From contig CP136061.1 in the NCBI GenBank assembly GCA_032622095.1, forward strand, positions 263,534,077-263,598,076: a stretch of 64,000 nt of DNA, written 5' to 3'. Each line of letters opens with the position of its first letter. The first letter of the stretch is position 1. This document shows, piece after piece, positions 11,453 through 23,664 of this stretch. The position numbers and the translations under genes were made by a program. The notes below the pieces were generated by a model. The model saw only the letters and a program-made list of their open reading frames with translations, was not told the DNA's origin and ran no database searches. The DNA is from Siphonodentalium dalli. Its lineage: Eukaryota > Mollusca > Scaphopoda > Gadilida > Siphonodentaliidae.

Positions 11453-12303
11453 AAAGATCTGGCGATGATTAACAAAAATGTTTATCGACGAAAAAGGTCA
11501 AAATCAATAAAATGAAGTTGGGCGTGGTGTTTTAGATTGGGGCGGGCGGGTACTGGAAACGCACATTCAATTTATTTTGGCCTGATCAATCATTCCCACT
11601 CGATAACACCACAGGACATAATGAGCTGTCCCACACATTCAGTGGTTTAAAAATAGCACAGAATGCATGATGCAATCATACTTGCAATATATAATATTGG
11701 GCTGGATTTTGTCCCCGGTAGTGAAGGAATGCATTTTTGGCAAATGACCTCAGGAAAGAAGTGACATAAGAATGAACAGTTTCTTTCAACTGTCAGAATG
11801 ATAACTATGGTGTAAAGAAACCAAGTAGTTTCTTTGTATTCCGATAAAGGTAAACCACAATGTACCCGGTAACGGGCCAGTATGACCTGTAACCCCGATA
11901 ATACCATCTTCAAGGTTTACCGATTATGGAAAAAATGACGGTAACGGTATTGAAAATCTTACCGTTATAATCAGTATACCGAAATACCGCCCAGCACTAT
12001 CCCCAGATGCTATGTACTGTACTAACTTTATAATGCATTTATTGGCCAAATTATCAAATAATTTATCGCACTCAGCATATTACAATAGCCTGCATTGAAC
12101 ACTTCCTGGTCCATCTGTAATTTGTGCTAGTAATCCCATATACCAAATTTCATTCCATTCAGTTGAGACTATATAATGTTATCATCAAGAAAACAAAGCA
12201 AACAGACGGATGGACGGCGAGACCAATAACATAATATGTCACATTTAAAAAAAAATGGGAATATTAAAATTAGCCTGGAACCCTGATCTATTTACTAGGT
12301 TAG
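11453..12303. other. No gene; fragment of a TACCG-rich repeat
   Basis: Around 11900-11995 the sequence is rich in taccg/cggta and ends accgaaataccgcccagcac, which resembles the end of a hAT-type element, but no partner end was found. A possible minus-strand polyadenylation signal (AATAAA) lies at about 12038-12043, downstream of the exon-like block at 12304-13120. Confidence 0.4.
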
Positions 12304-13120
12304 TTATAATAATTTTGGTAACTGTCTGAGTTTTGGTATATCTAAGATATTGTCCTCTTCTTGAATAGCATTGAACATATACTCCTCCTGAACCAGGTTA
12401 ATGTTTCCAATATGCTTCTTCAGACTGGTGGCTGTATAAGCCTGGTTTCCATAGCAACTACTGACTGGACTTGAATCTGTGGCAGGATGGATATTCTCGT
12501 TTCTCACTGGAGCAGGTCTCCGATTGTTAGTTTGATTACCATAGCGATGAGGTTGGTATGGTGAATTGTTTCCTTGGTGTGGCTGGTTGACATAGTGACG
12601 ATCTTGAAATTGAGAATTGCTGCACAGGTATCTGCCACTAGCCGTCACTGTTATTAAATCTGTCACCAGCATGGTTCATCAGTGGCGACAAGTATTGGTT
12701 CTTATCAACAAACGGCTGAGGAGGAACACGTGAGTCGTGAGTCTAAAAAAAACACAATTTTTCACAGGAGACATCTGGTTACCATAACGATAATCATGAT
12801 GACGCAGCGAAGCTATCCTCGTCATTTGAATCGAATCACTCGCCAGCCCATTTGTATGATGATGTGTCAAATCTATCCTCATTGACTGAATCGAATCACT
12901 AGCCATCATCCCATTCATAGGTATATCAGGAATATTAACACTATAATCTACTTTCAACTGTATCGTCTTGTCTAATGGAAATAATGTCTCATTAGCATTG
13001 TTGTTGTTACTGTTTCACTTAGAAGTCCATGATGTTCCACATACTGGTTCGTTCCCATTGTCAGGTTATTCGGTGACATCCCGAATTTCGTCACGTTTGG
13101 TGTACTCTCCTCATTGCTAC
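12304..13120 (-). pseudogene. Exon-like block, Q/N/P-rich, several frame changes
   Basis: Read on the minus strand, a plausible 3' splice site (cttatttctag) ends at 13121 and is followed by coding-like sequence to a stop at 12304-12306. Pieces include SNEESTPNVTKFGMSPNNL, then VDYSVNIPDIPMNG, then HDYRYGNQMSPVK, VPPQPFVDKNQYLSPLMNHA, and QPHQGNNSPYQPHRYGNQ. At least three frame switches are needed (near 13020, 12735 and 12660). The composition resembles the disordered tail of a regulatory protein. Family not recognised. It could be a real last exon with assembly indels, or a pseudogene. Confidence 0.4.
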
Positions 13121-13222
13121 CTAGAAATAAGATGAGCATGCGAGTTAATTCATAGTTTATTACTCTCCTTATCGCTACCTATAAATAAGATGAGAATGCG
13201 AGTTAATTCATAGTTTATTACT
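13105..13222. repeat. 58-bp tandem duplication over a splice-acceptor-like site
   Basis: Two near-identical units starting ctctcctcattgctaccta and ctctccttatcgctaccta. Each carries, on the minus strand, tttNtag followed by GTAGC, so the acceptor-like site of the neighbouring block is doubled. Confidence 0.7.
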
Positions 13223-13937
13223 CCAAGGAAACTTTACTGATTGTCTATCTCTTCAAATAACAAGTTTTATGTAGTTCCCTGGGTCTAAAATAATACGAAT
13301 GAATCGAAGACCCTTGTCAGGAAATGACTCCATCAATTAATATTGATTTTATTTTGAATTGTCTGGTATAAAATATACATATAAACAATTTGGGACAATT
13401 TACGGCTCGCGTTCATTATGAGTGTACCATGCCGGATAACTCAATCCTTATCAGGAGACAGGAGCGATTGCTTTTGCACCCATAATTTTTAATTCATGGG
13501 GCTAAAATTAGCACTCGTGCCTCTTGTCAAAATGTTTCTGGTCACTGTAATCGTTGATTCAATATTTTGAGCTATTTGAAGGTATATTTAGAACCTTTCC
13601 CTTCTCAGTTAAATTATGGGCATGTGAAAGTGTAACTGGACATAGCTCTATCAAACAATGACATTTTGTTTGAGAAAAGCCCAACTTACGATTATATTAT
13701 GGGCACAATCACACCTGTCTTCTGAATTGCGAGAGCAAATAAGTGTTCTCGCCGTGTTTTCCATGTTGGAAGGACTGATAACTCTTTCTAAAATTCTAAA
13801 AATGGTAACAGAATATGCCCCACTTAATTATCGCATTATATAATAAAATATGGATATAAATTAAAAATTAATGGATAGAAGCATTTCTGGACAGGAATCT
13901 TCAACTGATATTATACCCCAGATTGGGCCCCGGAAAT
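13223..13937. other. No gene seen
   Basis: AT-rich, with a short plus-strand frame near 13658 that has no recognisable content. No repeat structure noticed. Confidence 0.5.
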
Positions 13938-15690
13938 ATATATATATACTAGTGGATGTACCCGCCTTTGCACGGGATATTAAAGAGCATTTTATTGTTA
14001 AAGTACTTTGTTCTGATACTGTAGAAAATAAAGGCGAAGTTGAGACCCAGCCCATGTTACCATGAGGGCCGAAATACCACACCAAATTTAAGTGAGATCC
14101 GCCCAGTAGATTCTGAGAACCACAATGCCTGTGCGGACATTAACATCAAAGCGCAAGATTAGGGAATCAGAACTCAGTCCATGTTACCCAGAGGGCTGAA
14201 TTTCAGTACGGATGTAATGCCATTAGTTCTCATAACATCAACACATGATGCAGGCCTCAGCTCACAAGGCGACTCGGGCGAGATTGTCACCTTACTGTCG
14301 CTAACTTCGCCCTATCGTCAATTTTAGGCAGATTTATTTATTTTTTTTCTTTATTTTTTTTTCTAGTTTCTTTTCCGGACATGTCCGTATATAGATGAAT
14401 TGTGGCGGCATTCCCAAAAAGAAACAGATGATGCAGAGACAAAGACCCAAGTGTTAAAATAAAAAATAAAATATGACCTATTGTTTTGTGTTGTTATTCA
14501 GTCGCCTTTATTCCCTTTGCGGTAATGAATGTTAATCACGAATGTTTTGACACGCTGAAAACACGATGAGATGTTCACATCTGTGTTGTTACTGACCATC
14601 GTGAGTGTCACAAATAAATGTTTTAATTAACTTAAAAGGCTGCCGTCCCGCTTTTCAGATATAAAACAATTACGACATTATCAGAGTATGTACCAGGCGC
14701 TTCGGAAGTTCGTTTCGGTAACGCGTCGGACTTTTTGAAGAGACCGCGTCGGACTTTTTGAAGAGACCGCTTCCGTAAATAAAATAATGTCAAGTTTATT
14801 GCTTTAATCGGATTATACCAGTAATGTTGGCATTAATTAAGAGAGGCCATTAATTAATAAAAGCTTTTGCAACTCCTTTGTTAGTTAGTCCTTATTGTTT
14901 ATTTTAGCGGACACCCACATTACAGCCGTTACCAAATTAAACTTACAAAGTTACATGCATCATGATTCAGACTGTACAAACGTATCTTCCAAGCTGCAGT
15001 CTAGGAAATAATACTACTTTCATTTAGTTAAAAAATTAATTACTACTGTAACTTGATAATTGTCTTGCTTAAATGATAGCTACACAAAACATTTCCAAAA
15101 TTTTTAAATGTATAATAACAATTAATTAAGCTAATTTCAGATAAAGTCAAATTTTTTTAGTTTTATTTCTTATTTTATCTTTTTTTTAATTTTATTGTCA
15201 GATGTTATAAAATAAAGCGATATTTGAAAATTGTTAATGTTTGGTAGTCTCCCCACTTCTCCCTGAAGTCTCCCTAAATTTCCTGAAGTCTCCCTAAATT
15301 TCCTGGAGGGAGACTTCAAGTCTCCCTGTTCTGGACCCCTAGGCTGAGGCCTGACATGATGTCAGGTGGAGTACGGACCAAGCTCATGCTACACATGGAG
15401 CCAAAATACATGGCCGTATCAAATTTCAGTGCATTCGTCATAACATCAAAAAGGGATGTCGGGCGAGTCAGGACCCATCCCATGTTACCAAGAGGGCCAT
15501 TAGTTCTGGAGAAACCTGTTTGCCCATGTGGATATGACATCAACGAGACGTCGGACGGACCCAGACCATGTTACCTGGAGTGCCAAATGTTATCGCAATC
15601 GGTGCAGAAATGTGGACGGCTATAAGGAACATTCAGAGAGAGAGAGAGAGAGAGAGTCAGAGACACACATTAGTATTTATAGATTAGTTA
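13938..15690 (+). repeat. Modular repeat (ACTAGTGGATGTACCC type), split by a hAT insertion
   Basis: Begins after a TA run with actagtggatgtacccgcct and contains repeated blocks with acccagcccatgttacca, gagggcc and cataacatcaa. It is interrupted at 14250 and resumes at 15354 with the same theme (caggacccatcccatgttac), ending in a (GA)n run near 15637-15655. Short open frames on both strands come from the repeat units. Confidence 0.65.
14251..15353. mobile_element. 1.1-kb non-autonomous hAT element
   Basis: Perfect 11-bp inverted ends CAGGCCTCAGC (14251-14261) and GCTGAGGCCTG (15343-15353), flanked by a perfect 8-bp duplication ACATGATG at 14243-14250 and 15354-15361. An 8-bp duplication with CAG...CTG ends is the hAT signature. 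Inside are T-rich tracts, a 24-bp tandem doublet (gcgtcggactttttgaagag, near 14720-14768) and no transposase. Confidence 0.85.
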
Positions 15691-15699
15691 TCTCATATA

Positions 15700-15985
15700 T
15701 ATTTTGAAGACCTCTGTCTGTCTGTCTGTTTGTCTGTCTGTCATTAATACAAATCTACGATTCTCGACCGACCGATCGGGACTAAACTTGGTACGTGTGT
15801 GTAGTTTGACCAGGCGGTGGTCGTTGTCATATTGGCGAGCCTGTGCAGCCCCGGATACAAATTTTATCGGGTCGCCGAGCCCGTGCGACGCCAGCTTCGC
15901 GCATGCGCAGACCAGATCTCGGAAATTGAAATTTGGTTTTTGAATAGCCCGGACAACGTCGGCTCATCGGCTAGTATATATATAT
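15700..15985 (-). repeat. Modular repeat, reverse copy of the 6937 family
   Basis: On the minus strand it starts actagccgatgagccgacg after a TA run, passes ctgcgcatgcgcgaagctgg and gtcgcacgggctcggcgac, and ends in a cagacagacag tract. The matching plus-orientation copy is at 6937-7430. Confidence 0.65.
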
Positions 15986-16470
15986 ATATATATATATAAA
16001 AAACGTGTTTAGGAAAAGAGTGACCATCTTTAAGTCATGAAAACTTTTACTTCCACCCGAGTCTTTTAACCCTTTCTTTACAAAATGGATTCTTCCGTCA
16101 TTTATAAAAGTCTACATTGGAATGGTCTGTTCTTCATCTGGAGGGGTGTTCAGGAAATATAGGCAGACAACTTAGGCCAAGAAAAATATATTATTAGGCT
16201 TTCGAGCAATTTATTTTTCAAATCAGTGAGGGAGGCAGGATTTATTTATATTTTTTATAATTATTTATGATGTGTTTCTGATGCAAAAGGAATTGATTTA
16301 TCTTACTTTTACCTTACTTTATACCATGTAATATATCCTTTTTGGACTGAAGATTTTTATCAACAACTTTTATCAACAACTTTAATGCAAAAACATGAGG
16401 GAATGCTCACAAAATAAAAAGAACAGTGGTTCATTGCATGTGTTGACACATAAATGTCACTTATATTATA
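15986..16470. other. No gene seen
   Basis: AT-rich sequence between a TA run and the unknown reading frame at 16471-17252. No repeat or coding signal recognised. Confidence 0.5.
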
Positions 16471-17252
16471 TTAGTGTGGACTGTCTTGTATCGGTTGGTT
16501 GGTCACACGGTCAAGTGTAGTGGCATGTGTTATTAAATCTTCTAAGCAGATGTTTGGTATTTTATGCTTGTGAAGCTTCGGGTTATTGTATCGGGTGAAT
16601 CTATCGAATACTTTCGGCTATAAAATGCTCCGTTCTTGAAATCGGTTCCTGACTGGATCCACGTACCAGAGTGTATCTGTAACAAATTTGCAGAAAACTT
16701 TTCCTGCTGTATTAACATGACTTGGCATGAAGCCAAGTTTCTGCTCTTGGAGCCAGTCGATGAAATAATTATACAGGACATGATTTTTTTGTATATCCCG
16801 ATTATCCACTTCAGAATATTTATCTGGCCAGCAAAGTTTTCTGCTACTGTTCAACAAAATCTCGAATGCATTCTGTCTCTGTTGACTGCTAACACTAGGT
16901 GCTGATTCAGAACCACTGCTTAAGTCAGTTTTCAATTTGATTTCAATCCTGATATATCGAACAAATGACTGAACAGTTTCCTCTACACCTGCACTCAAAG
17001 TTATTCTTTGAAACTCCCCCGTTTTCTTGTTCGAGACGAATACATGGATGACCGTGTTACCCTGAGAGTGTTCGTGGTAAGGGTTAATTTCTTCGGGAAC
17101 GGGATTTTCATCATGTTGCACATCATCGATTTTACCGCTAAATAAGTCTTTGGCAACTGGTCCCGGTTTATATCGCCGGGTACTGACACGATAGACCACT
17201 TTCTAATCGTTTTAGTCTTGTGGATTACTTCAATTGGGAGCAACATGTCCAT
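16471..17252 (-). pseudogene. Intronless unknown protein with one frameshift and one in-frame TAG
   Basis: A methionine start at 17252 (MDMLLPIEVIHKTKTIRK) runs about 18 codons, then the coding-like frame shifts near 17195 into a 190-codon stretch containing HVFVSNKKTGEFQRITLSAG and WLQEQKLGFMPSHVNTAGK. A TAG at 16618-16620 stops it, but the same frame continues with 48 coding-like codons (FTRYNNPKLHKHKIPN) to TAA at 16471. About 260 codons in all. No domain recognised. The lack of introns suggests a retrocopy or a transposon-borne gene. The breaks may be decay or assembly error. Confidence 0.5.
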
Positions 17253-18119
17253 TTTTGGATCTGCATTAGTTTAATTTCATTTATTTTCCGACGATTTTTA
17301 ACATTTCCGGTTTTGCGGAATATTAATCTCACGGAATTGCAGAGTTCACAATACGGAACAAATTTTTTTTGGATTTGAATTATACCGCGATGAACAGACA
17401 TCTGATGGTTTAGGATATACTTACGTAAAAATACTTACTTCCCTATTGGTTCACGTCAGACCACCCATGTTTTAATGCTTTTTATTTCCTATGACCCGCG
17501 ACAATACGGTAATGATGTGAAGTTTCGTTCCGGTTTTAATTCCTAGTTTTGTATTAGTCTAGAAATTTCATCGTACGCAGATTTCGTTTCCAGGTTATTT
17601 TTCGAAATAAAAAGCATCTACGTGGGGGCTTTTTGGCAATGCGCCGGGTCCCGAGAGCCGAACTATTAATTTTTTTTGGCCTTATAATAAAAGTGCAGAA
17701 GGAATCCTATTTATTGGAGGGAAATGTTCAGATAAAAAGTTCAACAAACAACATAATTATGGATATATGAGGTTCGGCACAGCGGCAATGTTATATATTT
17801 TATGCCTCCGAAACATGGCGAGCATTGCTCTTAGAACATGCTTGGGACTATACAACACACCAGGCGCCTATTTTGATCAATGAGTATTTTGTATAGAAAG
17901 GGTTAACCCTGACAACATGTAACATAACTGATTGCAACTAGAAAATTCAAGTAAAATTAATGCAACATTATCACATTTAATTTTAATCATATCAACATTT
18001 AACAAAAGTGGTTGAGTTGCAAAATTTGAACTGAAATGCAATGTCCATCATTCTATTCCAAGAATATTCATTCAAAATTAAACATTTTCACTCTTTATCA
18101 CTATATAGAAAACACAAAC
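17253..18119. other. No gene; small dispersed repeat
   Basis: 17690-17915 shares phrases with 29245-29380: gggaaatgttcagata, and later caatgagtatttNgtataga then agggttaa. The rest is AT-rich and unremarkable. Confidence 0.45.
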
Positions 18120-18545
18120 CTATAGAGAGCCCCACATAGGCTGGATCAGATTACACTATGTAGTGCATGCTTCCAAATGTGTGAGGCTCCCTGTGGGTTA
18201 TAACACATTAACTCACTTGATAAATGTCGACCCATAGAGAGCCCCACATAGAGTTGAGTAGACAGCACTCCATAGTGTAAGCTTCAGTCTGTGTGAGGCT
18301 CCCTGTGGGTTATTACACATGAACTCACTTGATAAATGTCGACCCATAGAGAGCCCCACATAGAGTAGACAGCACTCCACAGTGCATGCTTCAGTCTGTG
18401 TGAGGCTCCCTGTGGGAACTAAATGTATAAGAAGAATATACACCAAGTTACACAAACATACACCCATAGAGAGACCCACATAGTCTGTGCAGACGACACT
18501 CCGTAGTGTGTGTTTCCATCTCTGTGGGGCTCCATGTGGGTTACT
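18120..18545. repeat. Array of four GAGCC-stem hairpins
   Basis: Four successive units, each an imperfect palindrome: ccatagagagccccacata on the left, and tgtgaggctccctgtggg on the right, with an inner gcactcc...gtgcatgc region. Units are about 85 bases and the linkers contain actcacttgataaatgt, which on the minus strand reads acatttatcaaGTGAGT, a 5' splice-site-like sequence. A single related unit lies at 23545-23665. Confidence 0.8.
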
Positions 18546-18555
18546 AACTAATTAC

Positions 18556-18773
18556 CTAGTAGCTGCATTATTAGAGTGCTCTTCTGTACCTGTTTCGCTT
18601 TTTTGTAGATGGCGGAGCTCTGTAGCTTCATCACTCGAGTCAGGTCTTCGTCCTATAGATATTTCATCGCCATCGCGTTTATCTCCATGGACGAGTCTGT
18701 GTCCAAGTCGAACATAACAGAGTTGTAATTGATGTTCCGAATTACGGTGGAATTCATGGATGGATTGTAATAC
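18556..18773 (-). CDS. Candidate internal exon of unknown gene
   Basis: On the minus strand an acceptor (aattttacag) ends at 18774 and a donor (CTAG then GTAATT) starts at 18555. The 218-base interval is fully open in one frame and gives a varied peptide including LQSIHEFHRNSEHQLQLCYV and GDEISIGRRPDSSDEATEL. Good splice sites and a mixed composition argue for a real exon. Not recognised. The hairpin array begins just past its donor. Confidence 0.45.
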
Positions 18774-19688
18774 CTGTAAAATTAGGACAGAAATGTTAAA
18801 CATGGGTCATTATATATAGGTAATGATTGAATCTGCTAAAGATGGCTCCTATTTAGGTAATGGTTAATGATAAGGCCAATAAAAAAAGATACTATGTTTG
18901 CACACATCAACAGCATTTGCATCTCAGCAGGGTCCCCCTGACTGACTGTGAAGGCATACTCTGAGATTTGACACATGATTCATCTTGAAGTAAGATTTGA
19001 ACTACCTTTACAAACCGAGAAAAAAGCGTCCACAGAACATTCTCAGATAATCCATCTCCAGTTTACAAAACTCAGAGATATGTCTGTGCCAGAATCACTT
19101 CACTCCAGGAACTCATTAGACTGAGGAGAGTGGTCATGTAGATGGGAATAGAACCATCTGCATAAATAGAAATGATTTTATCTATTTTGTCTATTTATGA
19201 GTTCCCAGATAAACTGCAATATTTAAAGGCCCACTTAATTTTTGATTGGCCAGATCACGTTATACACAATATATTCCATATTATATACCATTTGTAAGAG
19301 GGACCAGAAATATATATATTCCACCAGAATATGGAAGAGCTGTGGCCTAAAGGCCTCCACCAAATGATATAGATTATCAGATTCACCACGAGACTTCCCC
19401 CATTATTCATCCCAGAATGCATCATAATTCAAAACTAAAAGATAAGAGTTATTCCCCTTCCATAGAAAATAATAAACTGGCAGTACACACCAGATCTAAA
19501 TTAAGCACATAACACACGTCAGTGTCACACAAGTTCACAGTTTATTCGACAATACAATGTTTTGGGGCTACTTCTTTCAAATGGCATATATTATCGAATA
19601 TGTTGTAAATCATGTTTTCTGGAGATTCGAAAATTAAGTAGGCCTTTAAGGAATATAAAACACTCATCAGTGAAACATTCTAATAGCA
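18774..19688. other. No gene seen
   Basis: Intron-like AT-rich sequence, no repeats or frames of note. Confidence 0.5.
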
Positions 19689-20858
19689 TGGATTTAAAAG
19701 AACCCGCGAATACAGGTACAGTTACGTGTATAAATTTTCGGACATACGGTAAAACCTCTCCAAATCGGAGCTTTATAAACCGAATCCCTCTCCATACCGA
19801 ACAAATTGTCTGGACCCAAAAGTGCATTCTCACTAAAAATTACCTATGTAAACCGGAAACTCTCTATTCCGAACATCGGACGGCTTTTATATTCCAAAAG
19901 TGAATGAATACATTAATTTTTACCTCCGACATCCAAATGTGGAAAGCGATACCAACCGAACGCACGTGCGGTAGATTTGACATACTTGATGCTGAGCTCG
20001 TTTTGGCTCTAGACTGGGGATCCTTTATAAGTTTAAATTTCTGGTCTATACATTCAACTCTGAGTGGTCGTGACGGCTCATTCATTGTGACAGGTTGATT
20101 AAAACTTTAGTGGTGACAATAGACTACCATCGTGTACTTTTAGCTAATTAGTGTTGAGTTTGGACAGTGGTCGTAAAAAGTCCAATTCATCTCAGTGATT
20201 GATGTAAAAACATAGTGTCAGCACGGTATTAACTGTGAAGTCACCTTTGTTCACTCAAAGTGTTAAATAAGCATACAGTTATTTAATCAGACAGCTGCCG
20301 TTATAATCCAGTTCAAAGCGTTCGCCGAACAAAACACCGCAAATTAAATTGGCACGAATATTAAATAAACTACTCTACTAATGATGTGAAATTTTTAGCG
20401 ACATTTAAAAAAATCACCATAAAATTTATCTTTTCCAAGTTTCCTGCCTTATCTATACATGTATTATATCTTAATAGACCATGTTTCTAATTCTTATTAT
20501 AACATGTTTTATCTATTGTTATTTATATTTTAGTTGGTAATTTATTCAATACAGTTTAATTAATCAATAATGAGTTGGTTGTGATTCGACAACTCTTAGT
20601 CTTAGTAATGACGTCAATACATTCCGACCGTAGTACGATTTTCTATAAACCGAACACCTTTTTAAACCGAACAGAAGGGCTGGTCCGAATGGTGTTTGGT
20701 TTGGAGAGGTTTTACTGTAATTACGTACATGGATTTACATGAATCTGCGAATACAGGAACAGTTATGTGTATAAACTTTTGGACTCAATTTTGTACATGG
20801 ATTTCCAGGAACCAACAAATACAGGAAGTTATGTGTATAAACTTTCGGACATCATGCT
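19689..20858 (+). repeat. About 65-bp tandem repeat interrupted by a pogo-like MITE
   Basis: Units read catggatttNNNNgaaNNNN...cgaatacagg then gttaYgtgtataaaYttt and cggac. One unit lies at 19689-19744, two more at about 20729-20858. The insertion at 19747-20717 separates them. Confidence 0.7.
19747..20717. mobile_element. 971-bp pogo/Tigger-like MITE
   Basis: Inverted ends CGGTAAAACCTCTCCAAA and TTTGGAGAGGTTTTACTG (one mismatch, plus), flanked by TA dinucleotides at 19745-19746 and 20718-20719 as expected for Tc1/mariner-pogo elements. Repeats of ccgaac/accgaa inside resemble known Tigger-like ends. No transposase; open frames at 19562-20098 cross its boundary and are not genes. Confidence 0.75.
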
Positions 20859-22654
20859 TAGGATTTAAAAAATGACAATTCATTATAATATTCAAGCATA
20901 AAATAAAATAAAAATCTCAGCCAAAGAATGGCATCCTTATTTCAAATGTGTATATCTATAAACATTTACATAAAGCATAATCAAGCTTTCATTAAATATT
21001 GACCAGTTATTGCATGCATGGGGATCACATCGAACTAGTTTGAAACAACCTTCTAGTTCCACAAGTTTGAGAACATATACAATCCTCTTATCAAATCGAC
21101 GGCCAACTGAAACACGGCCCCATTCTCCAAAGAATTCCCCAGCACTTTTCTCCAACGACATTGTTATAACCAACCTCCTACACATTAAATAACGACGATC
21201 ATAGTCTTCAATTTCAGGCGTTAATGATAAATCACATGTGATTGTCGTTTGAAAGCATGTCTTATGTCAAGTTCAAATACCACCTCCTATCACCCGTATT
21301 ACATACTCAATACACATGGCAGCCTGTAATCAGACACATATTACGTAAATAGCCTAGATGGGTTGATTTGTGAATGTTGTTGTCTTGAATGTTTTGTGAC
21401 AATGTTAGATATAATATACTGTCACTTTAACCAGCTTAAGTTGTAGAACCGACACTGTGCATGCGTGTAAAAAAATTAAAATGCTTTGATGTTGAATGCA
21501 GTTGCTACTGTTTCGTTTATATATGGAAGTTTCTCCTCCCTTCATATTCATTATATCTTACTCTGAGAATACTATCCTCAAAATTAAGTCTCATATTCGA
21601 ATCTCGTATATTGATGAGGTACGTTTGAATGTTTTATTAGTAAACCACGAGACGATACTATGCTTACATGCTAATTTGGAATGAGAATGCTGTAGTACAT
21701 GAACGTCTTATGCAGACATTCCCAACATGCCCTGGCGATATCGCTGATCAATTAATTTTTATAGGAAATCAAGTGACACTGAGGCCAGATGCTGGCAGCC
21801 TGTTTATATAAACAAGCGTGTACAGCTATGCTCTAATTAATCAACCCTCCTTAACAAGGTTGACCACCGGTGTTACCTCGGTACTCAACTGCATTCATGC
21901 AATCAACTGCAGTCATATTTGTGGACGAATGAGGAACCACCTCGTGTTCGCTGTTAGACCATTTATGTCAGTAGTAGAATACTAGAGACAAGGGGAACGA
22001 TAGAATTCTCCTGATTTACAATCATTTCGAAATCTGACAAATTTAGCCTATTTATCCGAACAATGGCATGGATGTTGCAACGGGTGTGACGGCCAAGGAT
22101 TCCACTTTCAATTAATACCATAAACGCCCCATAATTCCATTTCTATCCATAGCATTTAATACATATTTGACCACTGAATATTGTCTCCCAAGACGTCAAA
22201 TATCCAGGTTGATTCTGCTCAAACAATGTTGCCATCCTATTTTTTCGAAAATCTATCCAACTTTTTAAAAATCGATAAACAATCAACTAAAATATCTTGT
22301 GCTCAATGCTGACTTGTCGGCTAATAATTTATCTATGCATAACGATCAACAATACATCATTATCTATTTTATAACTAAATTAGTGAGTAATTCTGAAATA
22401 TATATATTTTTTTTGCGCTCTCATTTACATATGGCTCGACCAGGATTATGAAGCCGATTGGCCGGAATAAGCATGGGATGTAATATATTTATGTAAATGA
22501 GGATTTAACCTGATGTTTTCAATGCAAAATATACAGGTACCTTCCTATATCAAATATACAGGTACCTTGCTATATCAAAATTTATGCAGTGCCAAATGAC
22601 AAAAAACTTACATTACGCAACTCATCAAATTTGTTAAAATTAAAAGCTATTATG
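20859..22654. other. No gene; minor inverted motif
   Basis: AT-rich. An inverted pair CTCATTTACATA / TATGTAAATGAG spans about 22420-22502, and a 27-base phrase (atacaggtacctt) is doubled near 22535-22575. No coding signal seen. Confidence 0.45.
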
Positions 22655-23397
22655 TAGGGGTGCCATGATTAATCGTATAATCGATGAACCGTTGATAAAG
22701 CCGATAATCGATTACCATTTCCGTCGTCGATTAATCTCCGTTATTTATTTCGGACGTCGGAAAGTACCGGGTATTATTGAATACCGTGTTTGTTTTACAC
22801 AGTTTAATCTACAACCGAAGGGTTAACAACCTTTGATCGTGCATCAAAGAGATTCCGACAACATGAATATACTTAGATGTTACTAGTACAGGCTATCACT
22901 TATCGATGGTGACTGCTGAATGAAACTCACTATTATCAATTACTTAACTTGTTCTCAGTCCTGAAATTTCTGGGTGGGGGGGGGGGGCACCTTTGTGATT
23001 GTCATCCACACTCTGGAAGTTTGCTGAAACTTCAAGTTTCCGTAACATTAGATTCCTTTTTTTAGGAACTATCGGCGGTCCGTCATGCATTCCTACTTTT
23101 ATATTGTTTGTATGTTTGGCTATTCATAACACTGAAATTAATGGCTACGTTCGTTCTAATGAACTCACAATCGCCGAGAAATGTGCTGGTATTGAATACA
23201 TTGTGCTCATTAGTCATTACCGATGGTTTATGGTGCACATTATTAACGTAAAAATTACAACAAACAAGTTTTTTAACCAACACCCAGACAATTGGCCATA
23301 TTACGGAATACTTCCACTGTTATTGATATTAGGTACGATTAATCAATTATTGACGACCAATTATCGATTATCAAAATCAATAATCGTGGCACCTCTT
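22655..23397. mobile_element. 743-bp hAT MITE
   Basis: Ends TAGGGGTGCCATGATTAATC and, inverted, AAGAGGTGCCACGATTATTG, flanked by a perfect 8-bp duplication CTATTATG at 22647-22654 and 23398-23405. The subterminal regions are rich in ATCGATTA motifs, typical of one hAT MITE group. The plus-strand frame at 22999-23406 lies inside and is not a gene. Confidence 0.85.
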
Positions 23398-23544
23398 CTA
23401 TTATGATTCCTTGACTTTATCGATTTATTAATGCATTCCAAACTTGGGCTTATTATCGAATGATTTGCTAAATATTATATTAGTAGATATTATTTATTTA
23501 GTAGAAATTGAATGATTGTTGAGAAAATATTATTTATAAGTACG

Positions 23545-23664
23545 AACTCACTTGATAAATATCTACACATAGAGAGCCTCATATAGACTGGAGCAGACGA
23601 CACTCTGTAGTGCATGCTTCCATCTGTGTGAGGCTCCCTGTGGGTTACAAACACATGAACTCAC
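23545..23664. repeat. Single GAGCC-stem hairpin
   Basis: Same family as the array at 18120-18545: acatagagagcctcatatag on one side and tgtgaggctccctgtgggtt on the other, with the linker actcacttgataaat on both sides. Confidence 0.75.

Noticed and set aside
19562-19903. 113-codon plus-strand frame
   Set aside because: Crosses the left end of the pogo-like MITE at 19747.
22999-23406. 135-codon plus-strand frame
   Set aside because: Lies within a non-autonomous hAT MITE and ends at its target duplication.
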